Part shown: positions 20,443 to 32,900 of the stretch, piece by piece | How positions within the stretch are numbered: position 1 is the stretch's first letter | Layout of the letters: each line of letters opens with the position of its first letter | NCBI GenBank assembly: GCA_037576215.1 | Contig: JBANDB010000006.1 | Location: forward strand, 2,046,001-2,110,000 | Length of the DNA stretch: 64,000 bases | From: Armillaria gallica | Lineage: Eukaryota > Basidiomycota > Agaricomycetes > Agaricales > Physalacriaceae | Direction: 5' to 3' | Notes under the pieces: model-generated | What the model was told of the DNA's origin: nothing | The model's input: only the letters and a program-made list of their open reading frames with translations | Database searches by the model: none | Position numbers and translations under genes: made by a program

Positions 20443-23400
20443 TCATGAAGGAACACATTGCGAATAGTCTGCAAATATCAGTGATGAGGCGTCCATAACG
20501 ACGATGAAATAAGACTCACAGTCATTTAAATACGTGCAAGTATAACCTGCAACACACGCAGTAGCACCTGTCCAATTGATACCTGAATCAAACCTGGCTT
20601 TAGGCTAACGGAAAAAGGAAATAGCTATTCATTCTTACCACCGCACTGCCCATAAGCTCCGGAGACTGACGTCGTCGTTGGAGTATTGGCTGATGTTGTA
20701 GTTGTACTCGTTGTAGTGGTGACTGGTTTTGTGGTAGTCGTACTCGTCGTTGTAGACACTGCTTTTGTGGTAGTTGTTGATGTGGTGGTGGACACGGAGC
20801 CGGATACATCGCCATAGAATATGCCCCGACCATTTGTGCCGATGTACACCCTAAGATATTACTGTCAGCATAAGATTAGCCGAAACTTCACCTAACAACC
20901 GTACCGTCCGTAAATACGAGGATCAGCTGCAAGACAATTCGCTGACGAAGAACCAAACCCATGACTAGCATCGTTGATTTTTACCCAGTTTACGCCGGCA
21001 TCGTCGGACCTGAAATACCCAATTCCCCCGTAGTTGGCAGCAGCGAACACAGCGGGATAACCGCCAGTCTATATTGACGTGAGCATCTGACCCGGAGAAT
21101 GCAGGTCACACGCACAGAAGCTGGAGCGCCCAAAGCAATCGCCCATGCTTGTGACATGCCGGAGATTGCAGAAAATGATGCGCCCAGGTTGGTGGAATGG
21201 AATAACCCCTTGTCAGTAGAGACCCACACATCGCCGGTAACACTCGGGTTGACAACAATCTTTACCGGAGAGGTAGACGTGCCAAGCGAACCCTTCGCTG
21301 AAAAAGTCTTGCCGCCGTCAGTTGATAGGTAGAATGATGATGAAGCAGCTCCATAAAATATGGAGTTGTTCAACTTATCCGATGCTATCGCAGCAGTCGA
21401 CGGAAGAGAGGACACCGTGGTGAAACTGTTTGTGTACTGGGACACTTGGACACCGTTCGAACCTGTGCGCCAGAGAACAGTATCGCCATCCGCGGAAAAT
21501 GCTACCTTGCCGCCTGAAATTTGTGAGCCACTTGAGAGCTGTACGTTAAGTTTTGACATACCCGACACATTGTCGGCAGCACCATAATCCTGAGACCTGG
21601 TTTAAGGGTTGTAGGTTAGAAGACTTGTCAACTGCTGGAAGTAGCATACCAGGTGGCGCCAGAATCAGTCGATATGGCAACCTGCTTGCCTGTAGTACTG
21701 CGAAGACCTTTAGAGAAGCTGACGACTAATGAGAATAATGATAGGCAGTTACCTGTCTCCGGTGCCTATCAAAAGAAGATGAGAATTTAGAAGAACAGTG
21801 GGACCGTGAACACCGTACCGATGCGAACAATGTTCGTAGGCTTGTTACCAGCGTAATCAATGTCTGCGGATGTCGTCCACGTTGGATTTGTGTAGTAATT
21901 GCTCGGTGCTACATTCAAGTCGTTGTGAACGAAACCTGTGAAGAAGATTAAACATTATTCGGCAAAAAAATGTTCCAGAAGGGATAGTCACCCTCAACGT
22001 CTCCAACGGCGGACAATAAGTGAGGGCCACTCGGTGGCGAAATCAGGGCTTGGACAGATGTCTCTTCGATACCATCTGCTAATGACTTGAGAGTAATATT
22101 GTGGGTAGTATCCCACTTTGCAGATAGACAAATCTAGTTAGTGGCTTTACTATCTGTTGGTAAAGGGCGTGCGTACTTTCGTCAAATCGTGGCTGCCATA
22201 TATGGTTGCGCCAGTACCGTAGAGGAAATGATTTGAATCGAACGGGTCAATACTGAGAGCTGCGATTTGTATCGTCAGCTGGTGAGATCGCAAAGGATGG
22301 TAAATGAGGTGCATACATTCCATCATCCATCCAATCTGTTTGTCACCGAGAACGGTATCCACATAATTGGGCCCAAGCCATGGTGCAAGACTGTCTGAAT
22401 AGGTATAGTATTTGTTAATGTTGGGATATCCATTCCACGCCCAGAAAGGGGTCCAAGTTGCGCCGCTAGAAACATAGACGGTCAAGAAGAAGACAAAAGA
22501 TCCAAGGGATTTACAAACCTATCCGTTGACCGGTAGATCTGCCCATCGGGCCACCATGAATTCAGTGCCGCGACCATAAGGGTACCAGGTTTTTGAAGGT
22601 CGACATCAAGGCCACCAAACCCGAAATACAAATCTGACCCTGAGGCAGGCGTTATATCCGTCCCTTTCCAAGCTATTAACACGCTGATTATCCGATCTCA
22701 AGCTGCACTTACAAGTAGAGGAGGAGATATTGTACTTGTAAACGCTCCCAAGAGTACCATCGTATGGACCCGCACCATTACTATAGCTGACGTAAAGGAC
22801 ATGCTCTTTAGGTGAGAGAACGCCCTTGTGAGGAATATAGGTAGTGTTTTGTCCAGCAACGGCAGACCCTTGGCGCACATAATTATGAAGTGGCTGAGAA
22901 AAATTGATCACGACACTTACATGTGCTTCCACCATTTTCAGAGACGAAAATGTTGCTGGAACCTTGATTCGCAACACCCACAAAGATCCGCGGAGTAGCA
23001 GATCCTGAAGATCCTGACGTCGAATCGAAGGTAACCCAAGAAATACCTGATCAACGATTTGTGTCTTGCTAGGCTATGTCTGTTAAGACGGAGGACGGAC
23101 CTATTTTGTCAGAGTTGTAGCCACTAGTGTCGGAGGAGTCGGGGACATATGTTCCTATCTCGTGGTTAAACGCAACGAGACTAGGAAAGCATGAAACCAC
23201 ATACCTGTACTAGGAAGACTGCTGACTTTGGACCAAGTAGAGCCGTAGTTGGTAGATTTATAGAGCCCGTTTCCGCTTCTTGCGCCGAAGAACAGAATAG
23301 CATTGTTGTTTGGGTCAACAACCAGACGCTGAAAAGAAACGAGCTCATTGTTGCTGTTCATTTGATGCCAGTCAACGCACCTCTCCCCTGAACAAGGACT

Positions 23401-23990
23401 ACATTAGCACCAGAGAAAGGCATTATCAAACAGGTAGAAATCCTTACATTCCGCGACCAGGCATGTTTCCGCCGACTTTGAACGAAAGACTAGAGGCAGT
23501 GAAAGTTGAGCCATAATCAGTCGATATTAGTATTTGGCCATTGTTGGGGTCCCAGGAGTTGGTGTACATCCCGGTCGCCTGATCAGTGTGTTAGTTAGCC
23601 CCATTAGAATTCCACAATGGCTTACCAGATAAAGGCGATTAGTCTCGACGGGATCTGTAGCCAAGGCATCGACACCCCAGTAGTTCCATCTTGCGTCATC
23701 CGCAAAGTCTAACAAGGGAGTCCAAGTATCATCAGAGTTGAGTTTATAGGCGCCTCCAATATCGGTTCGAGCATAGGCTAAACCCTAAAGTGCGTATTAG
23801 CAGATGTATGGAAGACATGACAGTGTTGAATTACCTTCTCAGACGGGTTGAAGACAATGCCAGGGACAAAACCACCACCGCCGCCAATTTTGACATTTTT
23901 CCAATTGTAAGTTTGCGAAGATGCTGCGAGAGCCGGGGAAGCGAAGAGCGTGGCGGTGACAAATAAAGAAAATGTCCTAAGGTCAAGCAT
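20443..23990 (-). CDS. GH74 xyloglucanase with C-terminal CBM1, copy 2
   Basis: Paralogue of copy 1 with the same layout and no frame break that I can find. Signal peptide MLDLRTFSLFVTATLFASPA (cleaved near ALAA), then YNWKNVKIGGGGGFVPGIVF and a TDIGGAY block, followed by two propellers with the same motif order (NYGSTW, STDSGATW, STDGGKTF, SDDAGVNW). Other shared blocks are WWPDGQIYRSTD, YSDSLAPWLGPNYVDT, GDKQIGWMME, SIDPFDSNHFLYGTGATIYG and RVYIGTNGRGIFYGD. The linker is a Val/Thr/Lys repeat (STTTSTTTTKAV, STTTSTTTTKPV) instead of the Ser/Ala linker of copy 1. CBM1 has AYGQCGG, NWTGATACVAGYTC and YYSQCVPS, the last exon encoding the final Cys. It hydrolyses xyloglucan outside the cell during plant-wall decay. 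Confidence 0.93.
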
Positions 23991-24765
23991 CTTGAGCAGA
24001 GTAACTTTTTTTTTCAGGAGAGATTTACCGACCTTTTAAGAGCCCTGCCAGCAAAATTTTAAGCAATGAAGAACCCGAAATATACGCGGATGAGAGTATG
24101 CCACACCCGAATATCAAGCGGTCCCCATCATCTGGGAGCAACACTCTGACACTGTGTTCGCGTTCCTATTGGGAGGCCGGAAGTCGAACGGGAAAATTTG
24201 GCTGAAAAAGGCTGTAAAATAAGATGTGGCAACGAGGTTCAATTACGACATTGGTTCACTTACGCGCCAGAATATCAGATTCGGGTTTGTGCCTCGCGAT
24301 AACAAGGTCACAAGAGGACGACATGGCTCCAAATATGACTATTTTGTGGGTTATATTCGGCACTGATAGGTTGCGGAGCTACAGGAGAAATCATATGCGT
24401 GATTGCACTGAGCAGCTGCAGGGCCCAAGCAGGGCTAGTAGACTAGCCTCAATGTCGTCGTGACAGTGAATGCGATCAACGATCGGGCCGGACCGGACAG
24501 CACCGGACAGTTGATCGACAGACGAATGGGGGATGTATGCCACGTGGCTGTGTGGTTGAGTGACAGTCTCCTCGTGTCGCTTATTCCGCTTTACATACCC
24601 AATACCCTGGTTTTTCTGCTTCTTCCTTGCCCGTTCTCGATACTTTACGACTTTTATCACGAAGCACCGTCGCGGCCGTGCAGCTTACGTTCTTTCAGCT
24701 TTGTCAACGCCTTCAACCGCACCTAATATTCTCTCTTGCCTTGCCTTGTCCTCGTCTTTAGTTCC
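23991..24765. promoter_or_regulatory. divergent promoter, GH74 copy 2 / Pro-rich unknown
   Basis: About 775 bases without a supportable gene between two head-to-head starts. It contains a poly-T run (24007-24015, sense for the GH74 5' UTR) and pyrimidine-rich sequence before 24766. No clear regulator site assigned. Confidence 0.3.
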
Positions 24766-26106
24766 ATGTCACCGCGTGGCCGAACTAGTCTCGAACCTGC
24801 ATTTCTTCACGCCAGTCACGAAAACAGATGCCCATCCCGTCCCCCAACTTCACTCTCTGCAATACCTAGACATAATGTCAACGAACGACGGTCTACTCCT
24901 CGTTCTCCGCTTGTCGACAAAGCGTTTGACCTCAATGGAGTGAGTTATGATCCTTTTTTTTTCGCCTTTTTCGCCTTTTTTTCTAACACCAATCAGGACA
25001 CCTCCAGTAGATTTATCGACAGTCCTACTGTTCGCCTAGGGAGCAAGAACGATGCCAGTCCTGGTAATTACAAGCTTTCAGAGCCATCGACATTCCATCC
25101 CCTACCCCCTCTCCCTCCATCTTCTTCTCTTCAGCTGTCGACTCTACTCGATATCAACTTCCAGCCTTTTGCTTTTTCGACGGGATTTCCGATGCCGGCC
25201 CCTCCTGTACAATCATCGCCACCCATTTCATCATCTCCGGGGAACCGAAGAAATAACACACCTGCTACAGATGAATCACTTTTTCACATGCCCGCCCTAA
25301 GTCACCCTAATAGTCCATATGTTCCTTGGGAGTCTCCCGTTCGTCGCGAAATCCTACGGCCATTAACACCCTCTTCCTTTGTATCACATTATTCCCGTCC
25401 ACTTTCACGGAGCGGCGCCCGAGCGCCTGAGCCGCCTGAAACTGAGGAGGAGCCTTCGCGGCAACGCCCAACGCGTAAATTGCACAAAGTATCCAAAAGC
25501 ATTCTGAATTTACGGCAGGCTGTTACTCAAGTAACTAAAAGGTTCAAATTCGCCCAAAAGCGAAGGTCGCTTGATCAGCCTGATCTTCCGGAACTCCCAA
25601 AGACGCATTGGCAGTCTGACCCTCTGCTTATTGCTCGACATCGGCCTCGATTGCCCCCTCCTTCACCTTCGTCTGCGTCATTTGACTCCACAAATACTAA
25701 CTCGCTAGCCGCGTGGTTAGCTGCACGCCAATGCGAAGCGAAAGAGTGGAACCTGGAGGCCCAGAGGGGTGTTGCATTGGAAGAATATGATCGAGCCGGT
25801 AGCTGGATCAACTTACCTGCCCTGAGCGTGTCAGATGATTCGCCTTCAAGCCCGGCGTATGGAACACTAGAATCCAGTATTTGGCGGCCATTGGAATTCG
25901 ATATGTCTCCTCTTCTATCAGCATATCAGTCGCCACACATTACTCCACCATGTGAGCTCCTACAGTCGCCACCTACACCCTCCCGACGTTCAATACGTTC
26001 GCAAACAGGGCCTTCGATTGCTGGAAGAAAGGTCGATGATGGAGACGGAATATCGGGGGATGGGCCTTCGGACCTTAGCTATATGATTGGGACATTCAAA
26101 CTATAA
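24766..26106 (+). CDS. Pro/Ser-rich hypothetical protein
   Basis: Unrecognised, about 430 residues and mostly disordered. The start MSPRGRTSLEPAFLH is the first ATG in frame. A 57-base GTGAGT...CAG intron (24940-24996) joins FDLNG to DTSSRFIDSP. It is a multiple of three with no stop, so retention would insert a Phe-rich segment. The middle has Pro-rich runs (HPLPPLPPSSS) and a basic helix KLHKVSKSILNLRQAVTQVTKRFKFAQKRRS, the only region that looks structured. Then DTNSLAAWLAARQCEAKEWNLE-like and WINLPALSVSDD segments, ending MIGTFKL. No signal peptide or membrane helix. The basic amphipathic helix could bind membrane, nucleic acid or a partner, but no function is supported. Confidence 0.6.
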   Translation: MSPRGRTSLEPAFLHASHENRCPSRPPTSLSAIPRHNVNERRSTPRSPLVDKAFDLNGVSYDPFFFAFFAFFSNTNQDTSSRFIDSPTVRLGSKNDASPGNYKLSEPSTFHPLPPLPPSSSLQLSTLLDINFQPFAFSTGFPMPAPPVQSSPPISSSPGNRRNNTPATDESLFHMPALSHPNSPYVPWESPVRREILRPLTPSSFVSHYSRPLSRSGARAPEPPETEEEPSRQRPTRKLHKVSKSILNLRQAVTQVTKRFKFAQKRRSLDQPDLPELPKTHWQSDPLLIARHRPRLPPPSPSSASFDSTNTNSLAAWLAARQCEAKEWNLEAQRGVALEEYDRAGSWINLPALSVSDDSPSSPAYGTLESSIWRPLEFDMSPLLSAYQSPHITPPCELLQSPPTPSRRSIRSQTGPSIAGRKVDDGDGISGDGPSDLSYMIGTFKL

Positions 26107-26997
26107 TGATTATTACTAGGATTGGTCTAGGAGCAGCTTAATCACTTGTATGTCGTCATGCAATTAAAAGAATCTGGTTGTAACATGTAGACATCCATTG
26201 GGCTGCGGCGCTAGCGGCTTATCTCTTCATGACCCGCCCCTTGATTTGAGGTTAACGCTGCGCTAGTAGGTAAATCAAATGCTCTAATCTCTGGTCGTGT
26301 GCGGCCATTGATTTGGAGGATGCTATGTGAGCAGTAATACATGCAGGCCATGGCAGACCCTCCAGATTCTAGAAAAGATCTGAGCTGTCATAGAAGTCGG
26401 GACTTAACGACCCAGGGCTTCCTGCGACTCCCGCTATCCCCCACTCAAAGCTTGGCACACAATTTATTCGGTGCTGATTGTGGGTTGGGCGAGAACATTC
26501 TTATCTTTCGGTGTGGCGGATCATCTTTTATGCAATCGATCGTATCCATTTTTCTGCGGACCAAATTTCATATCCGGCCACTTAGAGTACTTGTACCGCT
26601 ACTTCTCGTAACTCGTGCATGCATATTGGTATTGGATCGTTCGCTCTGGTCAGCGGCGGCGATTGGTATAACATCAAAAAACATGTCGGTGAGAGCTAAT
26701 CAATTTTTATCTAGTACTGTTCTAGTGATTTCTCTGTTACATGCGGATAGTAATGATAAAATTAGAATCGGGATACTATTTGAGGTAGCCCCTGGCGAAG
26801 TGGTGCTACGAGCATATGCAGCACTGGTACTTATCGCCATGCGGGTTCCTTGAGCGCGTTTCAGGCCCGACATCGGCCTGGGTAAGGTACTGTTTTCACT
26901 TTTGTGCGGAGACCCGGAGCAGGGTGCTTCTTTTACATAAAAGCGCCATCTCACAGCTTCTTCGGCTATCTTCCTGCGCCATCATCCTTTCGACAAG
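26107..26997. promoter_or_regulatory. upstream region of amino acid permease, GATA-core cluster
   Basis: About 890 bases with no supportable gene. It contains six HGATAR sequences on either strand (26219, 26501, 26707, 26754, 26831, 26966), where about 2.6 would be expected by chance. Fungal amino acid permease genes are often under nitrogen-regulatory GATA factors, so this may be a regulated promoter. A 170-codon open frame at 26341-26853 has no coding character. Confidence 0.4.
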
Positions 26998-29564
26998 ATG
27001 TCGTCAAGCGAGAAAAATGGCTCAGAGTCGAAGATTCATGCCTCTTCCGACGTTGAATCTGCTCACGAACTCTCTCATGGCGGGTATACTGGCGGCCAGC
27101 AGACGCTCGTTCGTCAACTGAAGAACCGTCACATTGCTATGATTAGGTGCGTTTAACTCATTCCCCTTGGGCGTTCTTGGAACTGATTTGTATCTATAGT
27201 ATTGGAGGTTCGTCTCGTACTTATTTTTCTCTGTTCAACTCCAACATTGTATCACAGGCGTCATCGGTACCGGGTTGTTTTTGGGTGCGTGAGCTGGCAC
27301 TCCACACGACGTGCAGCTTAACTAAAATTCTCCACCAGGAACTGCAACATCCTTGATGCATGGCGGACCAGTTGGTACTTCACTCAATCTCGTCGATCAT
27401 CGATCATCTCGTCTCATCGTCATTGAAAGGTCTTCTACTTGGCTACATCACGGTCGGAACAATATGCTGGAGTGTCATGGTGCGTACAACTCCCGCCTTT
27501 TCTCAAAAAAGTATCCCTTCTGATTACATCGCAGGTCTCTCTAGGCGAGATGGTAGCTTACTTGCCCATCCCTGGTGGTCATATCAAATTGGCCGAGCGT
27601 TTCGTTGACCCCGCATTGAGTTTCACAATGGGTTGGAATTACTGGTATGTAGTCCACACATGGCAACCCCGCCGTCAGATGCGCATTATCACCATGTGGA
27701 CAGGTACAACTGGACGATTATCTTACCCGCCGAACTGAGTGCCGCGGCAATCCTGATTAACTACTGGAACCAGTCTGTCAACAATTCAGCATGGATAACA
27801 ATATGTTTAGTCGTCGTCGTCACTATCAATATGTTTGGCGCCGGGGTGTATGGTGAAGCAGAATTTATCTTTGCGTATGTGCTATTTATCTTACACTCTT
27901 CGACGTCTGATAAAAATTGCCTAGTTCAATCAAAGTTATCACGATCACGGGTCTTATAATTCTGGGCATTGTTCTCGACCTCGGCGGTAAGGCATCCTCT
28001 GTTCTCGCGACAACCCTATCTTGACTGATAAATAATAGGTGGTCCTAACCATGACCGACTTGGATTCAGGTATTGGAAACACCCTGGTCCATTCGCACAG
28101 TATGCAAACATTGGTGGCGCGAAAGGCCGATTTTTGGGATGGTATAATTTTCTCTTGCTCCTGTGTTTGAGCCTTCGTTGACATACATCTCAGGTGGTCC
28201 GTCATGACCCAGGCAGCCTTTTCCTTTATTGGTACCGAGATTGTCGCCGTAGGTGTTATCCACTACCTTACGTTTACACCGGTTCTGACCCAAACATTTA
28301 CAGATCGCCGCTGGTGAAGCCAAGAACCCCAGGTAATTACAAGTCGATCATTCACTGTCTAACATCTAACACGATTTACAGGCGGAACTTACCCAAAGCC
28401 ATCAGAAGAGTCTATATCCGTATCCTTCTGTTCTACATCGGAGGTAAGAAACCAAAAAAAAATTGTGCATCTTGACTTACTGAACTATTAATCAGGTACC
28501 GCTGTCATCGGTCTCCTCGTGCCATCGACTGATCCAAGACTGGATCTGAGTGATGGTACTGCCGCCTCGTCGCCCTTCGTCATCGCTATCAAGAATGCAG
28601 GCATTGGCGGTCTTCCATCTGTAAGTTTAGGTTGCGGTCATTTTCACTTTGTATTTACATGATCCCGCAGGTGATTAATGCTGCTCTCTTAACGTCAGCC
28701 TGGTCTGCGGCTTCCAGTGATCTGTACACCAGTTCGCGGGCTCTCTGTGAGTTGAATGTGTGCTAAAAATCATCACGATCTTATCACCCTCTAGACGGTC
28801 TCGCCGCTTCCGGCAATGCCCCCAAGATCTTCTTGCGCACGACTCGCAAAGGTCTTCCTTTCGTTTCTATTATCTTCTGCTCCCTTTTCGCCGCTCTGTC
28901 TTATATGGGTGTTAACGAGGGATCCGGCAAAGTGTTTGGATGGTTCTCCAACATGACTGCTGTAAGTGGGCGTTCCATCCTGGCGGTAACGAAACTCAAA
29001 GATATATCAGGTTGCCGGTTTAATGACTTGGTTCGGTATCTGCCTCACTTATATTCGGTTCTACCAGGGTCTTAAAGTCCAGGGCTACGACCGAAGCAAA
29101 ATGCCGTTCGCAGTCAGATTCCAACCTTTCCCAGCATGGTACGGCATGATCGCCTCTCTGGTTATTTGCTTCGTGAGTTTCAAGTATTCTTCGATGTTGC
29201 GTTCACGTTTCATGCCATCCTTAGTTGAGTGGATGGAATGTTTTCCTCAAAGGCGCATGGGCACAAGACACCTTCGTGACGAATTACTTCCCTTTAATGC
29301 TCTTCCCCGTTCTTTATCTCGGCGCCAAATTTTACTACAAAGTGCCTTACGTTAAGGCTAAAGATATGGACTTTGTGACAAATATCGCGGAAATTGAGGC
29401 TGAGACGTATGTCTAACGACATTTTTCTTATGGAATCGATCCTGACTATCCTTACAGCTATGACGAACCTGTACCGAGGAATAAGGCGGAGGCTTTCTGG
29501 CAGTGGCTTGTGAGTTGCTTTCATCTCTCTTTGTTGGTGCGGACTAACAAATCGTTCAGATGTG
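26998..29564 (+). CDS. amino acid permease, YAT family (APC superfamily)
   Basis: Plasma-membrane proton-coupled amino acid importer of the fungal YAT family (GAP1/DIP5/AGP type), about 550 residues and 12 predicted helices. The N-terminus is soluble (MSSSEKNGSESKIHASSDVE), then LKNRHIAMIS. The first helix is assembled from very small exons: IGG, then VIGTGLFL, then GTATSLMHGGPVG, giving the APC substrate-binding IGGVIGTGLFLG. Next come LLLGYITVGTICWSVM, SLGEMVAYLPIPGGH, FTMGWNYWYNWTIILPAELSA, AAFSFIGTEIVAIAAGEAKNPRRNLPKAIR, SSDLYTSSRALYGLAASGNAPK, FKGAWAQDTF-like and YYKVPYVKAKDMDF. About 14 introns; the last exon (29559-29564) is only ATG TGA. Substrate specificity cannot be read from sequence. 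Confidence 0.9.
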
Positions 29565-29900
29565 ATTACGGAGATGTTATGATTATAATAATTACTTTGG
29601 TACTTAGTGTAGATGCTGTTCTTAAAAATAATCTGTGCATTTACATCCCTCCACATTGTATTTTCCAATTGATTTTTACAAGAGCAGATGCTAGTAAACA
29701 GCCAGACATAAGTTGGATTGAAATAGTGTAGAACGATGATTTGCAATACAGAGCAGAAATAATAAAGTCGATCATCAAGCTATTGAATAGTGTGGAAGGA
29801 AAATCGCTTGAGATGTGAATGAACAACAGAGTCTATGTAAACGATGATATGCAATTATGTATAGAAAAGAGATATCAAAGGTAGGTACCATACGACCTGT
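29565..29900. other. convergent 3' spacer
   Basis: AT-rich region of 336 bases between the permease stop and the exchange-factor stop, holding both 3' UTRs. No gene seen. Confidence 0.4.
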
Positions 29901-32900
29901 CTATGTTTTGGAGGCTGGGATGTGGAGGTTAATCGCTAATAATGGGACATCAGCTTCGACACTTTCAAACAGTAAAGACGGAATGCAAACCTCGATACCA
30001 ATTCAAGGCATCGGATGAAGTTGGGGCATCGAAGTAAAGTATCGCTTTGTTATCCACCAGTCGGAGGGCTACGAATGTCATGTCAGGACAGTACACCACG
30101 AGATTGCAGATAGAAGGACCGACCGTTTCCGTGAACAATACTAGCAGGTTGTGGCAATGTTTGCATCCTTAGGACCGCCCAAAGATCAACAGAAGATGAA
30201 GGGTCTTGTCCATCGGAAGGATCTCGACAGAGAACCAAGAGATCATTACAGAGAATGCCAACGAGAGGTCGTGGAGTTAACTCGGGCGCTAAGCAGTCAA
30301 CTTGAACAGTAGAGGCGTCTCCTTGCGAATTTATAGCTTCGAAGGATACAACGGCTTTCCGAACAACCCGTGTCAATAATAGCGGACCGTCCATTATGAG
30401 CCGCCTTCATAGAAGTCATCGAAATCGTTAGCCAGTTCGAACTCGTTGGTGCGATAGACATACCGATGCGGTTGCACCAACGGACTGGGAAATTTGCCTC
30501 GTATTCTTGCCTGCCATTGTACTAGCTTTCGTCTCGACTCGGACTCGCGTTTGCCTTCGTTCATGTTATTGGCCAGAAGGGATATCTCGGATAAGGCGCG
30601 ATCAAGGGGATCTTCTATAAAGTCGTAACTAGGTGGTGTGCTTCGAAGTAATTCTTCTAGCTGTGGGAGATATGTCAATAAAGGAGTATCTCCCATTGCG
30701 AAGAGAACCCACAAGCAACCGATACCGGGGTATACGCTGCACTGGGAGGAGAAGATACCCTTCTAGATTCAGTTGCGAATGTCGGGGACTCATCCTACAT
30801 CTTTTCAGGTAAGATCGTATCCGTTTCCGTTGACTACTTGAGAGATTTGGCAATCCAGCTGGACCCGAACTACTCTCGACGACAGTCGGCGATGAAACGG
30901 CAGACATTGTCAGACCAAGACCAACCAACTGGGCTGTACTCGACGATGGTGACATTGTCGACCCAGGACTGGAGCTCCCAGATGCATTACGATCTGATGT
31001 CCAGTACTTGACACGCTGAACGGAGTGGTCGAAATTGCTATGATTACAGTTCAGTGTAGCGAAGAATTAGAGAACAATGATGAGAAACGCACTTGATATA
31101 ACTTGAATACATTTTCATGAAGGCAGCGTGCTTGACGAAAATATTACCAACAGCCTTGGCAACATTCAACGAGAGTTGTCCGTCCGCGTCCGCGTCTTGA
31201 TCCGCTTTAGGTTTCATGAGTGGGGCTGCTGCGACTTCTAGTGACGGTAAAAAGCTCTCTTTGTGGAAAGAGAATAGTGCATCCACTCCATTGAAAACAA
31301 CTTTTCGCTCGGATGGAGGAACAATCGTTTCCTTACTGGAGCCACCAGTGAGCATATTAACGGGGGCACAACCTGGCTTGATGTAGATGTCCATGAGCTC
31401 CTGCAGGCCCCTCACGTAAGTCCGCTCCGTGCTATACATATCCGCCAGTCAGAAAATCCACAATGAAACGGAATATATAACGCACACGACGATTTCACGA
31501 ACGACCATTGCTCGTTTGCCCTTGTCATCCTTATACACACGTTCTTCGGATGACCCGCTATCTGTTGTTGCCACACTTAACGTCTGTGCCGCACCCCCAC
31601 TTCGAATCCCGGCTATCGATTCGCTTGACCGCAGCTGGCTCGAATCCGATGAGACAACCGTTGTTCCACTTAGCGCCATAGAAACTTCCCGGCCATTTTC
31701 CACAATAGTAGGGCGTCGTGACCGAGGAATGGTTTCTTCAGAGCCTGGGATATTCGTCGCCATAGATTGCTGTACGGTTCCCAGATCATTCATGTCTTTT
31801 AGATACGCCATGACTGAACGAAGAGCTCTCATGTACGCCTCCCGTGCCCTTTCTTCTTCGCGCCGCAGAAGCTTCTCGTGATCGATGACAGGACTGGGGG
31901 TCCTTATCCGTGTTTCCGGATCGTCGTCGTTTGTGGCTGTCACACCGGGAACGAATGATGACGGCTCTGGGATAGTGAGGGAGATCGGAGTGTCAAATGG
32001 GAGGAAGCTTCGTCGCTTGTTAGATCGTGGGGCGGGAGAAGGTGGCGCCAGAAGGGTAGACGAGGACGCCAAAGAAGGCGGTGCCAATTTGCTTGTTGAA
32101 GGCAATTCGGGGGTGGGAGGTTCAGAAGACGGGGAGGACGTCGATATAGACGGAGGGGTGAAAGCATCCAAAATTCCCGTCGTTGAAAACCGCACATCAA
32201 TTTGAGGGGATTTGCTCGTGCGATGGAATAAAGGTTGCATGCCGTTGGAAGGTCTAGGCGTTACTCCGGAACTGGAATGTGCGGTGAGGGGGCGTGATGG
32301 AGAATCGATCTTCATTTTCCCCATCGACATTTTCTTCAAGAACCCCCATCGACTCCCTTTCTCTTTGCTATCTTTAGGAGGGCGCGGTCTAACGGTGGCT
32401 TTACCATTCAGGTCGTCGTTTGCGAGTTTGGGTGATGACGTGCTATCCGGGACAAAAGACACCCGATTATGTGGGTCATAAGGTTGGTCATCATCCTCTG
32501 AAATGTTGTCCCAAAGTGACGCAGTAAGAGCGGGTCTTGAGCCATTCGACGCGCTGCGTGGGGGACTTCCTAGGGTTGTTGAGGCTCCAAGGCTGGCAAA
32601 GCGCTTCGTGATGGGACGTTCGGAAGGGCCGGGCTTCGCCAAGAGGTTGTTACTCGATACCGATGTAGCGTAATGAGTCAAGGGTGGCCTTGTTAACGTA
32701 TTCGCAGGGAGTTCTGGATTAAATGAAGGGGTAGCGGATGCCCCCCTGCGAAGGTCCCCTGCACTTTTCATCTTCCGTATTTCATGATCACCAAAGTAGC
32801 CTGCATCATCTGACTGTGCAGGCAGCTCAGCACTCGGAGATTCTTCCAATGCGGGACCTGTACTTCTGGCTCGATTTTGGCTGTGAAAAGAACGATTGGG

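Noticed and set aside
26341..26853. 170-codon plus-strand open frame before the permease
   Set aside because: No domain, no sensible composition, sits in the permease upstream region; most likely chance.
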